Below are positions 16,282 through 24,967 of a DNA stretch of 37,565 nucleotides, piece after piece. Source of the stretch: Magnetococcales bacterium (GTDB lineage Bacteria; Pseudomonadota; Magnetococcia; Magnetococcales; UBA8363); assembly GCA_015228975.1 (NCBI GenBank), contig JADGCN010000011.1, forward strand, positions 1-37,565, in the 5' to 3' direction. The stretch's first letter is position 1. The number at the start of each line of letters is the position of its first letter. Position numbers and translations under genes: made by a program. The notes below the pieces were generated by a model. It ran no database searches. It saw nothing but the letters and a program-made list of their open reading frames with translations, and had not been told where the DNA came from.

Positions 16282-16476
16282 CATAGGTGTGTAAACACAA
16301 CCTATGTCAAAAGCTCACAAGGAGCTTGGACCAGGGACAGATGAAGGGGGGTACGCCTATCCCTGGTAAGGGCAAAAGAGTAAACCTTCCGCCCTTGCAT
16401 TAGCCGAGGAATGGCTCCTTCGGCTAAGTTGATGTCCTGCTTGAACCTGAAGGCCGGTACATGTTTCCTTGGCCTT
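16225..16476 (-). ncRNA. Candidate structured RNA: seven stem-loops ending in an intrinsic terminator
   Basis: Stems, plus-strand coordinates, in transcript order: 16471-16476 with 16450-16455; 16420-16427 with 16400-16407; 16391-16396 with 16368-16373; 16360-16367 with 16330-16337; 16322-16327 with 16311-16316; 16300-16306 with 16282-16288; terminator 16269-16281 with 16236-16248. All are perfect 6-13 bp stems, and the last is followed by 11 T. There is no credible open frame. An A/T-rich TATATATAA stretch just upstream (about 16479-16490) could be a -10 region; the -35 is poor. I could not match it to 6S, SRP, RNase P or tmRNA signatures. GGA occurs in three loops or linkers, as in Csr/Rsm RNAs, but this is weak. 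Confidence 0.55.
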
Positions 16477-16806
16477 GATTTATATATATCAAAGAGTGTA
16501 CCAAGATTGAATAATCAACAATAACAATTAGATGATCTCTTTTCAGCCAGGAGTGGGCATGGGGGTGTTAAAAAATTTTCCACATTCATGAAAAAATTAC
16601 CGGTTCATGGGTTGATAAATGTATGAAAAATTAATATAAATCAATAGATTATAAAAACAACGTAAAAAAAGTTTCCATGAAAGAGGGGGGTGTGCAAAAT
16701 TAGACACATGTCGTGAAGAGTGGGGCGCAATACCTGGAGTGATCTGGGATATTGTTATGATAGCTATTTGTAAAAGTGCAATTTTTTGAGATAATATTGA
16801 CGATAT
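16477..16806. other. Gene-free A/T-rich region
   Basis: No credible open frame is present between the candidate RNA and the TAXI gene. Much of 16565-16680 is A/T-rich. The region should contain the promoter for the minus-strand RNA and possibly the end of the TAXI transcript, but I see no strong terminator. Confidence 0.5.
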
Positions 16807-18066
16807 TTATCGCATCTTGTTTGTTGCTAATGGTCTTTCCGAGGCGACCAGCCAATGGATGGCGCCACCAGCACTGGTGATCGCCGCCTGGGGATGGGAA
16901 AGTACCAAGCCATGAATCGGATCGGTTTGATGAACATATCCGACTTCTATGGATGCCAAGTGCAGGGGGGCGGCGGGGTCAAGTTGCCAGTGGGACGTTG
17001 GTTCACCTTCCAGGACGGGGACGGACTTCAGCAGTTCTTTGGGATCGGGTCGGCCTGCTTTGATTTCGAAGAGGCGCATCTCTTGGAAGTATTTAAAGGC
17101 ACCAATATGCAGGGGGGCGACCAACCCCTCAAACAAGGATCGGGGGTCGGGAATTTTAAAATCGGGATCCAACCGGCTGAAGCGATACAGTTTTTCCACA
17201 ATACCCCGGGTGACCTGATAGATTGCGTCTTCGTTCATGTCCGATGTGGTTACCAGGGTCGCCTGCACGGCGATTGAGGGAATATTGTCGGTAATTTTGG
17301 GGTATAACCCGGCAGGAATGGTGGTTTTGACAAAATAGGGATGGGTCGTGACCAGGCGTTCCTGGCATTCACTGGAGAGGGGCAGGATTCGGGTATCGGC
17401 GGTTGACAGGGCGTTCCAAAGGTTTTCGTTGGGATGCCCGATTACGACAAAATAGGCATCAATGGTTTTGCTGCGCAGGGCGGATACCGCTTTTTCGGGT
17501 GTCAGTTCCTGATTTTCGTCCAATAATTTTGGGTTTAAGTTGCAGGTGGCGAGGATATCGTTGGCCGTTCCCCTGCTGCCGGATCCTTTGGAGCCGATGC
17601 TGATGGTGCGTCCTTGCAACTCGTTGATATTTTTTATGTCAGAACGAACGACGATGGTTACCACTTCGCTATAAAGGGCGATGACGGAGCGTAATTGGTT
17701 CAGATTGGTGGTAAAAGGGGAGGTGCCGTTCCAGGCATTGGCGACGACGTCGGATTGGGCGATACCCAGTTGAATGGTGCCATTTTGCAAGGAATGAATA
17801 TTGTCCACGGAACCTTCTGTGGGTTCCACGGCACAGTGGGGGTTATTGGCAGCGGTGGTATGGACGTGAAGATTGACTTCACGGCAGATGGCACCGGCGG
17901 CAGGAAAATAGAGACCCGAAACGCTACCGGAGCCGATAATCATGGGGTTTGTTTTTGGCGGGGCTGTCTCTTCTGCCTGGGACGAAGGGGGGAAGACAAG
18001 GGGAATGGCCAGGAACAAGGCTTGAATAAGACGAGCGGATAAGCGCGGCAAAAGGTTGATTCCCAT
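16807..18066 (-). CDS. TAXI-family TRAP transporter solute-binding protein
   Basis: The 419-residue protein has a signal peptide (about residues 1-31, basic start, LIQALFLAIPLVFPPSSQA, cleavage before EE). The TAXI family pattern follows: MIIGSGSVSGLYFPAAGAICREVN, TEGSVDNIHSLQNGTIQLGIAQSDV, SIGSKGSGSRGTANDIL and RSKTIDAYFVVIGHPNENL. TAXI proteins bind small organic acids or amino acids in the periplasm and hand them to a fused TRAP permease. No permease gene is adjacent, so the partner is elsewhere or the protein acts as a sensor. The last 80 or so residues go beyond the usual fold and are unassigned. It is 67 bp downstream of the MORN gene. Confidence 0.88.
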   Translation of the reverse strand: MGINLLPRLSARLIQALFLAIPLVFPPSSQAEETAPPKTNPMIIGSGSVSGLYFPAAGAICREVNLHVHTTAANNPHCAVEPTEGSVDNIHSLQNGTIQLGIAQSDVVANAWNGTSPFTTNLNQLRSVIALYSEVVTIVVRSDIKNINELQGRTISIGSKGSGSRGTANDILATCNLNPKLLDENQELTPEKAVSALRSKTIDAYFVVIGHPNENLWNALSTADTRILPLSSECQERLVTTHPYFVKTTIPAGLYPKITDNIPSIAVQATLVTTSDMNEDAIYQVTRGIVEKLYRFSRLDPDFKIPDPRSLFEGLVAPLHIGAFKYFQEMRLFEIKAGRPDPKELLKSVPVLEGEPTSHWQLDPAAPLHLASIEVGYVHQTDPIHGLVLSHPQAAITSAGGAIHWLVASERPLATNKMR

Positions 18067-18133
18067 GAAACTCTCCCCGAAGTTTGCGTCTGTTATCCCG
18101 TCCAGGCAGCGCGCCAGGCCGGTACCTTAAGGT

Positions 18134-19804
18134 TTATTGAATCTGCGTGCCATGGTTCCAGTTGGTACGCACCTGTTTGCCATCGGTAAAAATGACCATG
18201 CCCGAGCCGTGTTTTTGATCGTTCAGCCAGCCGCCGCTGTACTGTTGGCCGCTGGCGAAGGTATAGGTTCCCTGCCCGTGTTTTTGATCGTTCAGCCAGT
18301 CGCCGACATAATGGCCCCCTTTGGCGAACACGTACTTGCCGTGACCATTTTTACTACCGTTTTTCCAGGTACCAGCGTAATAATCGCGATTGGGATAGAG
18401 ATAGGTTCCTTGTCCGTCTTCGCAATTTCCGACAACGCAGCCGGTTGTTCCCTGGCTGAGCATGCCTTGGAGTTTATACTGTTGTTTGGCCAACTCTTGC
18501 TCTTGCGCTTCTTTTTTACGCTGGTTGGCCAATAATTCCTGTTGTTGCGCCAACAATCGCGCTTGGCGTTGGGCCTCCTGAGCTTTGTATTCGGCGAAAG
18601 CCAGATGGCGATGACCCGTACCGATGCGTTTGTCCTCGCTCCATTGGCCGCTCCATTGGTCACCATCGGCTTCAATCAGTGTTCCCTCACCCGAGCGCTG
18701 ACCATTGATCCATTGCCCTTCATAGCGTTCGCCATTTTCGTACGTGTAAACCCCATAGCCGTTTTCGCAATTGCCCCGGCAACGGCTTTGCTTGGCTTCC
18801 AGGGTGGCTTGTTGCCTGCGTTTCTCCTCCTGCAATTCCAGAAGAGTACGTTTCTCTTGTTGTTGCAGCGCCTCTTGCGCCCGTTGTCGTTCCTCTTGAA
18901 CCCGCTGCCGCTCATGCAATGTCCGTTCGATTTCCTGGTCAGCTTGGGCTTGCAATTCCTGGCGTCGTTGTATTTCCTGGATCACTTTTTCCTGGAGGCG
19001 CTTTTTCTCGGCCTGGGACAGGATGAGGCGTCGCCGTTCTTCGGCCTGGATGTAGGCTTCTTCTGCCAATCGCAATATTTCTTCGACGGATTTTATTTTT
19101 TTGCCGTCATTGTGATCCCCTGGGGGGGGGACTGCCTGCTGTTCGCGTAAAGCCTGCATTTCACGTAATAATTGTTCTTGTTTTTGCTTCTGCATGATAA
19201 AACTGCTGATACCGGCTATCACCGCGATCACAGCCAGAGCAAAGAGTAAGCGTCGGTGCTTGCCCGCCCTGGCGGCAATGGGAGAGGTATCTTGAGGCGA
19301 ATGGGTCTCGGGATTTTCTGGATCATCCACCCTTTCCAAGTGTTGCGACAGATCGGTGGCTTTCAGATCTGGGCAGGGATGCCCGGAACGGATCCCTTCC
19401 CGAGACAATATGTCAAAAAAGGTATTCAGGGTCAGGTGAATGGCATCGGCTTCTGCGGTGCCGCCAAGTGTACCAACCTGGGAACAATATTCTTGCAGAA
19501 GGGTGTCCGGGGCCAGGATGAGGGATGTGTTGCGCGTTTTGAGCCAAGACTCCAGGGCTTCGATTTGCTTGAGTTCTTGGCCTATGTTGGGGGTGTGTCC
19601 CTGGCGTTTTTTATCGAGGATGAACAGGGCGTACTCACGTGGATAGCGTTCAAGATACCAGGGATCGGGATGCCACATGGTAAAACTGGAACCGCAATTG
19701 GGACATATCGATGGATGGCCCAATTCGGGGATATTTTTTTCCGCAATTCGGAACTTGGCGTGACACTGTTGACAGCCAACCAGTACCTTGCTCATGGGTT
19801 GCAT
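18134..19804 (-). CDS. Zinc-ribbon, membrane-anchored coiled-coil MORN-repeat protein
   Basis: The 556-residue product has several parts. An N-terminal zinc ribbon (CQQCHAKF ... CPNCGSSF, residues about 11-42) resembles the MJ0042/zinc-ribbon type. A soluble helical region with a Pro/Ser linker follows. One membrane segment lies near residue 190 (LLFALAVIAVIAGISSFIM). A long Gln/Glu/Arg coiled coil follows, then two blocks of MORN repeats: GYGVYTYENGERYEGQWINGQ near residue 355 and four more after about residue 460 with GxGxYxF/YxGxW patterns. A run of nine G/C at 19122-19130 encodes Pro. MORN repeats often act at membranes or as scaffolds; I infer no specific function. An ATG at 19795 is an alternative start. 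Confidence 0.8.
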   Translation of the reverse strand: MQPMSKVLVGCQQCHAKFRIAEKNIPELGHPSICPNCGSSFTMWHPDPWYLERYPREYALFILDKKRQGHTPNIGQELKQIEALESWLKTRNTSLILAPDTLLQEYCSQVGTLGGTAEADAIHLTLNTFFDILSREGIRSGHPCPDLKATDLSQHLERVDDPENPETHSPQDTSPIAARAGKHRRLLFALAVIAVIAGISSFIMQKQKQEQLLREMQALREQQAVPPPGDHNDGKKIKSVEEILRLAEEAYIQAEERRRLILSQAEKKRLQEKVIQEIQRRQELQAQADQEIERTLHERQRVQEERQRAQEALQQQEKRTLLELQEEKRRQQATLEAKQSRCRGNCENGYGVYTYENGERYEGQWINGQRSGEGTLIEADGDQWSGQWSEDKRIGTGHRHLAFAEYKAQEAQRQARLLAQQQELLANQRKKEAQEQELAKQQYKLQGMLSQGTTGCVVGNCEDGQGTYLYPNRDYYAGTWKNGSKNGHGKYVFAKGGHYVGDWLNDQKHGQGTYTFASGQQYSGGWLNDQKHGSGMVIFTDGKQVRTNWNHGTQIQ

Positions 19805-19829
19805 CCGCTTTGGATTGAAAATTTCAGGT

Positions 19830-19979
19830 TAAACCGTAGCTATCTTGGGATGTGTAGTTATTGTCATCCTCGCGAAAGCGGGGATCCAGAGGACTTTCCT
19901 ACCTCCCCTGACTTTCTGGATTCCCGCTTTCGCGGGAATGACACTGGAAAACTACGTTTCCCGTGTTGGTTGCGGTTTA
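19830..19979 (+). repeat. 150-bp TA-bounded nested-palindrome element, copy B
   Basis: TAAACCGTAG...TTGCGGTTTA, same length as copies A and C. The internal arms are CGCGAAAGCGGGGATCCAGAG and its partner CTGGATTCCCGCTTTCGCGGG. It lies between the MORN gene start and the 3' end of the CCA-like gene, ending 9 bp from the latter's stop codon. Confidence 0.92.
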
Positions 19980-19988
19980 GTGTTCCAG

Positions 19989-21377
19989 TTAGAGTCTATC
20001 CTGTTGGGAAATCCACTCCATGACTTTTCTGCGAATGGACTCCCGATTGTTGCGAGTAAAGTCTTCGGAGATCCAGTGAAGCAGAAAGGTTTGCAATTCT
20101 CCCAACCAAGGGCCGGATCGGCGGCGCACGATATCGCGAATATCGCCACCGCTCATGGCCAGATCGTGGGGACTCAAGGTGATGCCGGTCTGACGCAGAA
20201 TGCGGCATCGATCCAACATTCGGACGTAGTCTTTGGCGCCATCAGAGTTTGGATTGGAGGTTTGTTCCGGTAATGGATTTTGCCAATGATAAATGAGGGC
20301 AACCAATCCTTCGATGGGGATGGATTCTTTCAGCAAACGTTTGAGTATCCGGTCGCCAAAGGGAAAATTATGGTTAAGATTGCTGAGGATGTTGAAAATT
20401 TTTTTTTGCCGCCGCCTGGAAAACCCGTAGTGACCGAGGATGACGGTAATTTGGTTCAGGGCTTTTTCCTGACACCCTTTTTCTTCCATTTGTTTCAGGG
20501 AGCGCAAATCACGGGCGTACAGCACCAGCCCGGCCAACAGGACGGCCCAGCGCAGATCCAAGAGTGAGATATCTTCTTCCCGAGGGGATTGGGAGAGGGA
20601 GAGGATGGTCCGAAGTGCGTGTTGCCAGGCGCTGGTTCCCTGAAACGGGCCTGTCATTGGGATATCCCGCAGTTGTTGCAGTTCGGGGAGCATGGCTTTC
20701 CCGAGATGGGAATCAAACAGGTCGTATAGCAATTTGCGACCGGAAGGGGTATCCAGGGGAAAGGAAAAAATCCGGTCCAATTCGACACGAATCCGTTCGG
20801 GGGGGACCTGTTCCAGGGAGACCCGGGTGCAAAGTTGCAAGTCTTCGGGATCGGGTTCGGCCAGGAGTTGCAGAGCGAAACGAAACAGTCGCACTGCGCG
20901 CAGGGGATCACCTTTCAAGGTTTCGTCGCCGTTGATCAGGTGGATGCGTCCCAGAGCCAGGTCTTTGTGACCTTGGAACGGGTCGATCAGAGGGCCATCG
21001 GGCCAGGGGTAGGCCATGGCGTTGACGGTGATATCGCGGTGCAGCAGATCTTCTTCGATGGTTGGTGTTTGGGCGGGGCGATGGCGATATTTGGAAATCT
21101 CGATGGTTTTGGGTTTTTCCCACCCTTTGAGGGGAACGAAAACCGATTTATCGCCGATGCCGCCGCCGACGGCATCATGACCTGCGGCGCGCAATGCATT
21201 CAGGCATTGTTCCAAGGGCTGTTGGGTGAGTATATTCAGGTCGTTACTGAGCGGACAGCCCTGCAGAACGTTGCGTACCGCGCTGCCCACCACATGAATC
21301 GGCCCAATCAGATGATTGAGTTGATCCAGAAGGTTGGCGATGAAGGGGGGAAATCCGTTTCGCAGAATGGGGAGCAT
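19989..21377 (-). CDS. CCA-adding enzyme / poly(A) polymerase homologue with degenerate active sites
   Basis: The 462-residue protein (start ATG 21377) follows the class II tRNA nucleotidyltransferase fold: N-terminal head, DLLHRDITVNAMAY, then GDPLRAVRLFRFALQ, PERIRVELDRIF, and a helical body. The catalytic signature is altered. The usual GGxVRD is GSAVRN, and the metal-binding DxD is DLN (second Asp to Asn, read as AAT). The C-terminal HD motif region reads LRWAVLLAGLVLYA, without His-Asp. So the nucleotidyltransferase and phosphohydrolase sites both look impaired. It may be inactive, or it may bind RNA in a different role; another cca gene is probably elsewhere. It is divergent from mtaB, with 49 bp between the starts. 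Confidence 0.75.
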   Translation of the reverse strand: MLPILRNGFPPFIANLLDQLNHLIGPIHVVGSAVRNVLQGCPLSNDLNILTQQPLEQCLNALRAAGHDAVGGGIGDKSVFVPLKGWEKPKTIEISKYRHRPAQTPTIEEDLLHRDITVNAMAYPWPDGPLIDPFQGHKDLALGRIHLINGDETLKGDPLRAVRLFRFALQLLAEPDPEDLQLCTRVSLEQVPPERIRVELDRIFSFPLDTPSGRKLLYDLFDSHLGKAMLPELQQLRDIPMTGPFQGTSAWQHALRTILSLSQSPREEDISLLDLRWAVLLAGLVLYARDLRSLKQMEEKGCQEKALNQITVILGHYGFSRRRQKKIFNILSNLNHNFPFGDRILKRLLKESIPIEGLVALIYHWQNPLPEQTSNPNSDGAKDYVRMLDRCRILRQTGITLSPHDLAMSGGDIRDIVRRRSGPWLGELQTFLLHWISEDFTRNNRESIRRKVMEWISQQDRL

Positions 21378-21426
21378 GTGCGTTGATCCAGTCACCCCTG
21401 GGAGGGTTCGCTTGGTTGGAAATCCC

Positions 21427-22818
21427 ATGAAAGACAAAAATACCATGCCATCAATGACACTCCTTACCATGGGTTGTCGCGTTAATCAATTTGAAACCGA
21501 TACAATCCTTAAAATGGGAAAGGAATGTGGCTTGCGGGTCGCTTCCACTCTGGAAGAGGCGGATGTGATTGTGGTCAATACCTGCTCGGTCACATTGGAA
21601 AGCGAGCGTCAGGCGCGCAAATTGATCCGCAGGTTGGGGCGGGACTATCCTCTTGCGCGGGTCGTGGTAACGGGTTGTTATGCCGAGAGGTCCCCGGAAT
21701 CTTTTTTGGAATACCCTCAGGTGGACCTGGTTGTTGGCAATGGTGTCAAACACCAGTTATGGGACAGATGGTTGGCCTGTCATCCCGAGACGGGGAATCG
21801 GAGCCATAGGGAGGATCGGGTTGTCCAGGATTCCTCTGATTCCCATAGATCTCCCAGCAAATCTAGCAAATTTTCTAGCAAATCTCGCGCCAGGGCTTCT
21901 TTGCATGTTCAAAACGGTTGTGATCGGAGCTGTACCTATTGTTTGATTCCCCAGGTGCGGGGGCCGAGCGTCAGTCTTTCCGTCGCAGAGGTATTGGATC
22001 AGGCGGAAAGCCTCCTGCAATCGGGTAGTCGGGAGCTGGTATTGCTGGGCATAGACGTGGGGTCCTATGGTCGGGATTTGTCACCGCCGACTTCGCTTGC
22101 GGCACTCATGCGCGAACTGGTGGCTCTGGTACGGGGTAGGGGGCGTCTGCGTCTGTCATCGGTGGATCCCATGGATATCGATGACTCCTTGATACCGTTG
22201 TTTCATCCCGGTTCGCCGTTGTGTCCCCACCTGCATCTTTCGATTCAGAGTGGCGACGACCTGATCCGCAAGCGCATGGGGCGCCAGGGTGGTCGTCGGG
22301 ATCTTCTGGAGCGCATCCAAGATTTGCGCCGGGTTCATCCCCATGTGGTCCTGGGTGCGGATCTGATTGCCGGTTTTCCCACCGAATCGGCGGAGGCTTT
22401 TGCCGCTACGCTCTCCCTGGTGGAACAGGCGGAATTGTCGTTATTGCATGTGTTTCCCTTTTCCCCACGCCCGGGTACGGCAGCGGCCCGGTATCCCGAG
22501 CAGTTTCATCTCCCCGATTCCGTTATCCGCGAGCGTGCCCGTATGTTGCGCGAAGCTGGATGCTGTCAGTTTGCGAGATTGACGCAGGAACGGTTGAAGC
22601 GACCGGCTGATGTCCTGATTGAAAAGTTGGACCATCCCTGGGCGGAAGGGACAACGGAGGATTATCTAACCGTCCGTTTTCCCAATCAGTGGAACGATGC
22701 GCACGGTGCCATTCGCCGTGTGAACCTGGTTGGTTATGATCCCATTGAAAAAATTTTTTCCGGGATTATTCCACAGTTATCCACAGAGTTATCCACAGGA
22801 TCTGTGGATAACTTGTAA
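21427..22818 (+). CDS. mtaB: tRNA t6A37 methylthiotransferase MtaB
   Basis: MtaB converts t6A to ms2t6A at position 37 of tRNAs decoding ANN codons. The 463-residue product has the N-terminal methylthiotransferase domain with cysteines in TMGCRVNQFET, VNTCSVTLESERQARKLIR and VTGCYAER. The radical-SAM cluster CDRSCTYCLIPQVRG (CxxxCxxC) follows. A Ser/Lys/Arg-rich insert (about residues 136-160) separates the two. LSSVDP, LHLSIQSGDD, GADLIAGFPTE and HVFPFSPRPGT follow the MtaB/MiaB pattern. The start ATG 21427 is chosen because upstream codons show no family match. The last 15 or so codons are unusual: they lie on three DnaA boxes, so the C-terminal tail QLSTELSTGSVDNL is probably dictated by that DNA. 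Confidence 0.93.
   Translation: MKDKNTMPSMTLLTMGCRVNQFETDTILKMGKECGLRVASTLEEADVIVVNTCSVTLESERQARKLIRRLGRDYPLARVVVTGCYAERSPESFLEYPQVDLVVGNGVKHQLWDRWLACHPETGNRSHREDRVVQDSSDSHRSPSKSSKFSSKSRARASLHVQNGCDRSCTYCLIPQVRGPSVSLSVAEVLDQAESLLQSGSRELVLLGIDVGSYGRDLSPPTSLAALMRELVALVRGRGRLRLSSVDPMDIDDSLIPLFHPGSPLCPHLHLSIQSGDDLIRKRMGRQGGRRDLLERIQDLRRVHPHVVLGADLIAGFPTESAEAFAATLSLVEQAELSLLHVFPFSPRPGTAAARYPEQFHLPDSVIRERARMLREAGCCQFARLTQERLKRPADVLIEKLDHPWAEGTTEDYLTVRFPNQWNDAHGAIRRVNLVGYDPIEKIFSGIIPQLSTELSTGSVDNL
22777..22811. other. Cluster of three perfect DnaA boxes at the 3' end of mtaB
   Basis: TTATCCACA occurs at 22777-22785 and 22789-22797, 12 bp apart, and its reverse TGTGGATAA at 22803-22811. The last two form a perfect 11-bp inverted repeat (22788-22798 and 22802-22812) with a 3-base loop. 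An A/T-rich stretch follows to 23070. This could be a replication origin or a DnaA-controlled promoter for the MCP gene. No dnaA, dnaN or other origin gene is in the window. Confidence 0.6.
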
Positions 22819-23074
22819 AAGGGCCTGCTTTTAATACGCATTAACGGAAATAATTGAGAGGGGGGGTGTTCAAGTTATGCGAACCAGTTCGTCCAGCTAA
22901 CATTTTTATATCGAAAATTTTGTGTTGATTGCACCTTGATCTGTACATAAAAATTGCAGTAGATTATATCGGTACATGAGGCCTTTGCTGCAATCGGACA
23001 AACGGATGATGGTTACGATAAAGCATGAATATGTGATCGTAGAGTATAAAATATTGATTATAATGGAGTGATTT

Positions 23075-24730
23075 GTGAAAAATTTAAAGCTTAGCGTCAA
23101 GCTTGGACTAGGATTTGGCGCAATGTTGTTACTTTTGGTTTTGGTGTCTTTCATGGCCCTGAATATCATCGAAACCTACAAGGTTAGTGGTCCGGTGTAC
23201 CAGCACATTGTACAGGGTAAGGATTTATTGGCAGACGTACTTCCGCCTCCTCTCTATGTTTTGGAATCCTGGGAAGTAATCCAGGAGATGAACGGGGCGG
23301 ACACCAAGGAAGAGATTGCCGAACAAGTCTCAAAGTTGGCCAAGCTGAAAAAAGAATTTGATGATCGTCAGGGTTATTGGGCGAAAGAGTCATTGGACCC
23401 TCAGGTGTTGTCATTGTTGGCCAAGGCAAACAAGCTGGCTGTGGACCTTTTCGCCGTGGCCCAAGGGGAATACCAAAAGGCGGTACAGGAGGGAAACCGT
23501 GATAGAATAGTATCAATCATTAAAACGATGAAGAAAACTTATGGTGACCACCGACAAGCTGTTGACGAAGTTGTGGCAGTTGTGACGAAAAGTGCGGAGG
23601 CATCGGAAAAGGAGACCCAAGAGAAAATTAGATCGTCCACCGCCATATTCCTTTTTGGCAGTGTCGTGTCTGTTTTCTTGGGAGTACTGGTTTCCATTTT
23701 TCTGCCTCGTGCTGTTGTGAGTGCCCTTGCTCAGGGGGTAACTTTTGCACAACGTATTGCGAGTGGCGACCTGACGGCTACCATCCGTTTAGATCAAAAG
23801 GATGAAGTGGGTCAACTGGCATCGGCTCTTACGGGGATGGTGGAAAAACTGCGGCAGGTTATCGGTGAGATTTCGACTGTGGCCTATCAGGTTGCCTCGG
23901 GGGGCAAAGAAATTTCAGTTTCTGCACAAAATCTTTCCCAGAGTACAACCGAGCAGGGGGCGTCCTTGCAGGTAACCATATCGGCGATGGAGTCCATATC
24001 GGGTAGCTGCCAATTGAACACGGATAGTTCCAACACTACGCAAACCGTTGCCTTGAGGGCGTCCGAGGATGCATTCAGCGGGGGAGAGGCCGTGGATCAA
24101 GCCGTCAAGGCCATGAAGGAAATTGCGTCAAAGATCAACATCATTGAAGAAATTGCCAGACAAACCAACTTGTTGGCCCTGAACGCCGCTATTGAAGCTG
24201 CCCGAGCAGGCGAACATGGTAAAGGCTTTGCTGTGGTCGCAGCCGAGGTTAGAAAACTGGCGGAGCGGAGTCAGGCAGCGGCAGGAGAGATCAGCCATCT
24301 TTCTGCATCCAGTGTTCAAATTTCTGAGAAGGCCGGTGCTATTATTGCCAAACTTGTGCCCGATATCAAAGACACGGCGGAGCGCATCCGGGGCATCGCA
24401 GAATGTAGCAGGCAGCAACGTGATGGGATATCCGAAATTGGCCAGTCGGTCCAACAGCTTGATCAAGTGGTGCAAAGAAATGCCGGTGTTTCCGAGGAAC
24501 TGGCTGCAACATCTGAAGAATTGAGTTCCCAGGCGGATCTGATGATTCAATCCGTGGGCTTCTTTAAACTGGACGATTCGGCAACTGTCAGGAGTCGAAA
24601 AAATCCAGAAACCAATGTATTAGCTCGCCGTGCAATTCCATCCGCTTTGTCGGAAGCTCAGCAATTGGGTGGGGGGAACTTGAAAATTGGATCAAACAAA
24701 CATCGGGACGATGATTTTGAATCTTTCTGA
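23075..24730 (+). CDS. Methyl-accepting chemotaxis protein
   Basis: The 551-residue protein starts at GTG 23075 (GGAG upstream). It has a basic N-terminus and membrane segment 1 (residues about 13-30). A periplasmic helical sensor domain (about 31-187) contains [17 protein letters not shown]; this PPPLY segment is seen in other MCP sensor domains. Membrane segment 2 (about 188-210) and HAMP (about 211-265) follow. The signalling hairpin has the CheW/CheA-contact tip [43 protein letters not shown]. No C-terminal receptor pentapeptide is seen. cheW lies 2 kb downstream. The ligand is unknown. Confidence 0.93.
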   Translation: MKNLKLSVKLGLGFGAMLLLLVLVSFMALNIIETYKVSGPVYQHIVQGKDLLADVLPPPLYVLESWEVIQEMNGADTKEEIAEQVSKLAKLKKEFDDRQGYWAKESLDPQVLSLLAKANKLAVDLFAVAQGEYQKAVQEGNRDRIVSIIKTMKKTYGDHRQAVDEVVAVVTKSAEASEKETQEKIRSSTAIFLFGSVVSVFLGVLVSIFLPRAVVSALAQGVTFAQRIASGDLTATIRLDQKDEVGQLASALTGMVEKLRQVIGEISTVAYQVASGGKEISVSAQNLSQSTTEQGASLQVTISAMESISGSCQLNTDSSNTTQTVALRASEDAFSGGEAVDQAVKAMKEIASKINIIEEIARQTNLLALNAAIEAARAGEHGKGFAVVAAEVRKLAERSQAAAGEISHLSASSVQISEKAGAIIAKLVPDIKDTAERIRGIAECSRQQRDGISEIGQSVQQLDQVVQRNAGVSEELAATSEELSSQADLMIQSVGFFKLDDSATVRSRKNPETNVLARRAIPSALSEAQQLGGGNLKIGSNKHRDDDFESF

Positions 24731-24790
24731 TTCAGACTGCGTTACTTGAAGTGGACATGTAAAGAAGGTGGAGGGCGATAATAAGAAAAA

Positions 24791-24877
24791 TGGTGCCGGG
24801 AGAGGGAATCGAACCCACACGGGGTTGCCCCCGCCAGATTTTGAGTCTGGTGCGTCTACCAGTTCCGCCATCCCGGC
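24791..24877 (-). tRNA. tRNA-Leu (anticodon CAA)
   Basis: The minus strand from 24877 folds as a class II tRNA: acceptor GCCGGGA pairs with TCCCGGC. The anticodon arm is CCAGA-CTCAAAA-TCTGG with anticodon CAA. There is a long variable arm (CGGGGGCAACCCCG), a T arm with GGTTCGATTCC, and an encoded CCA end at 24791-24793. CAA reads UUG leucine codons. Confidence 0.97.
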
Positions 24878-24967
24878 CCAAGAGTAGAAGATAACAAAAT
24901 TGCTCCCAAGGGTCAACATGTTTTCGCAATCTGTGTTGATGGCCAATCATCAATGGGTTTTTGCACA

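Noticed and set aside
16127-16300. N-terminal extension of the glycosyltransferase to 16300
   Set aside because: It would translate the terminator stem, the G9 loop and the A11 run; the residues (PLSPPLYRPLAFFF) are unlike the family.
16225-16476. tmRNA, SRP RNA, RNase P RNA or 6S RNA
   Set aside because: No tRNA-like ends or tag frame, no SRP GNRA core, no conserved RNase P blocks, and a series of separate hairpins rather than the single long 6S rod.
22788-22812. Intrinsic terminator for mtaB formed by the DnaA-box palindrome
   Set aside because: The 11-bp stem is followed by TTGTAAAAGG, not a T-run, and the stop codon lies after it. Perfect 9-mers favour DnaA binding.
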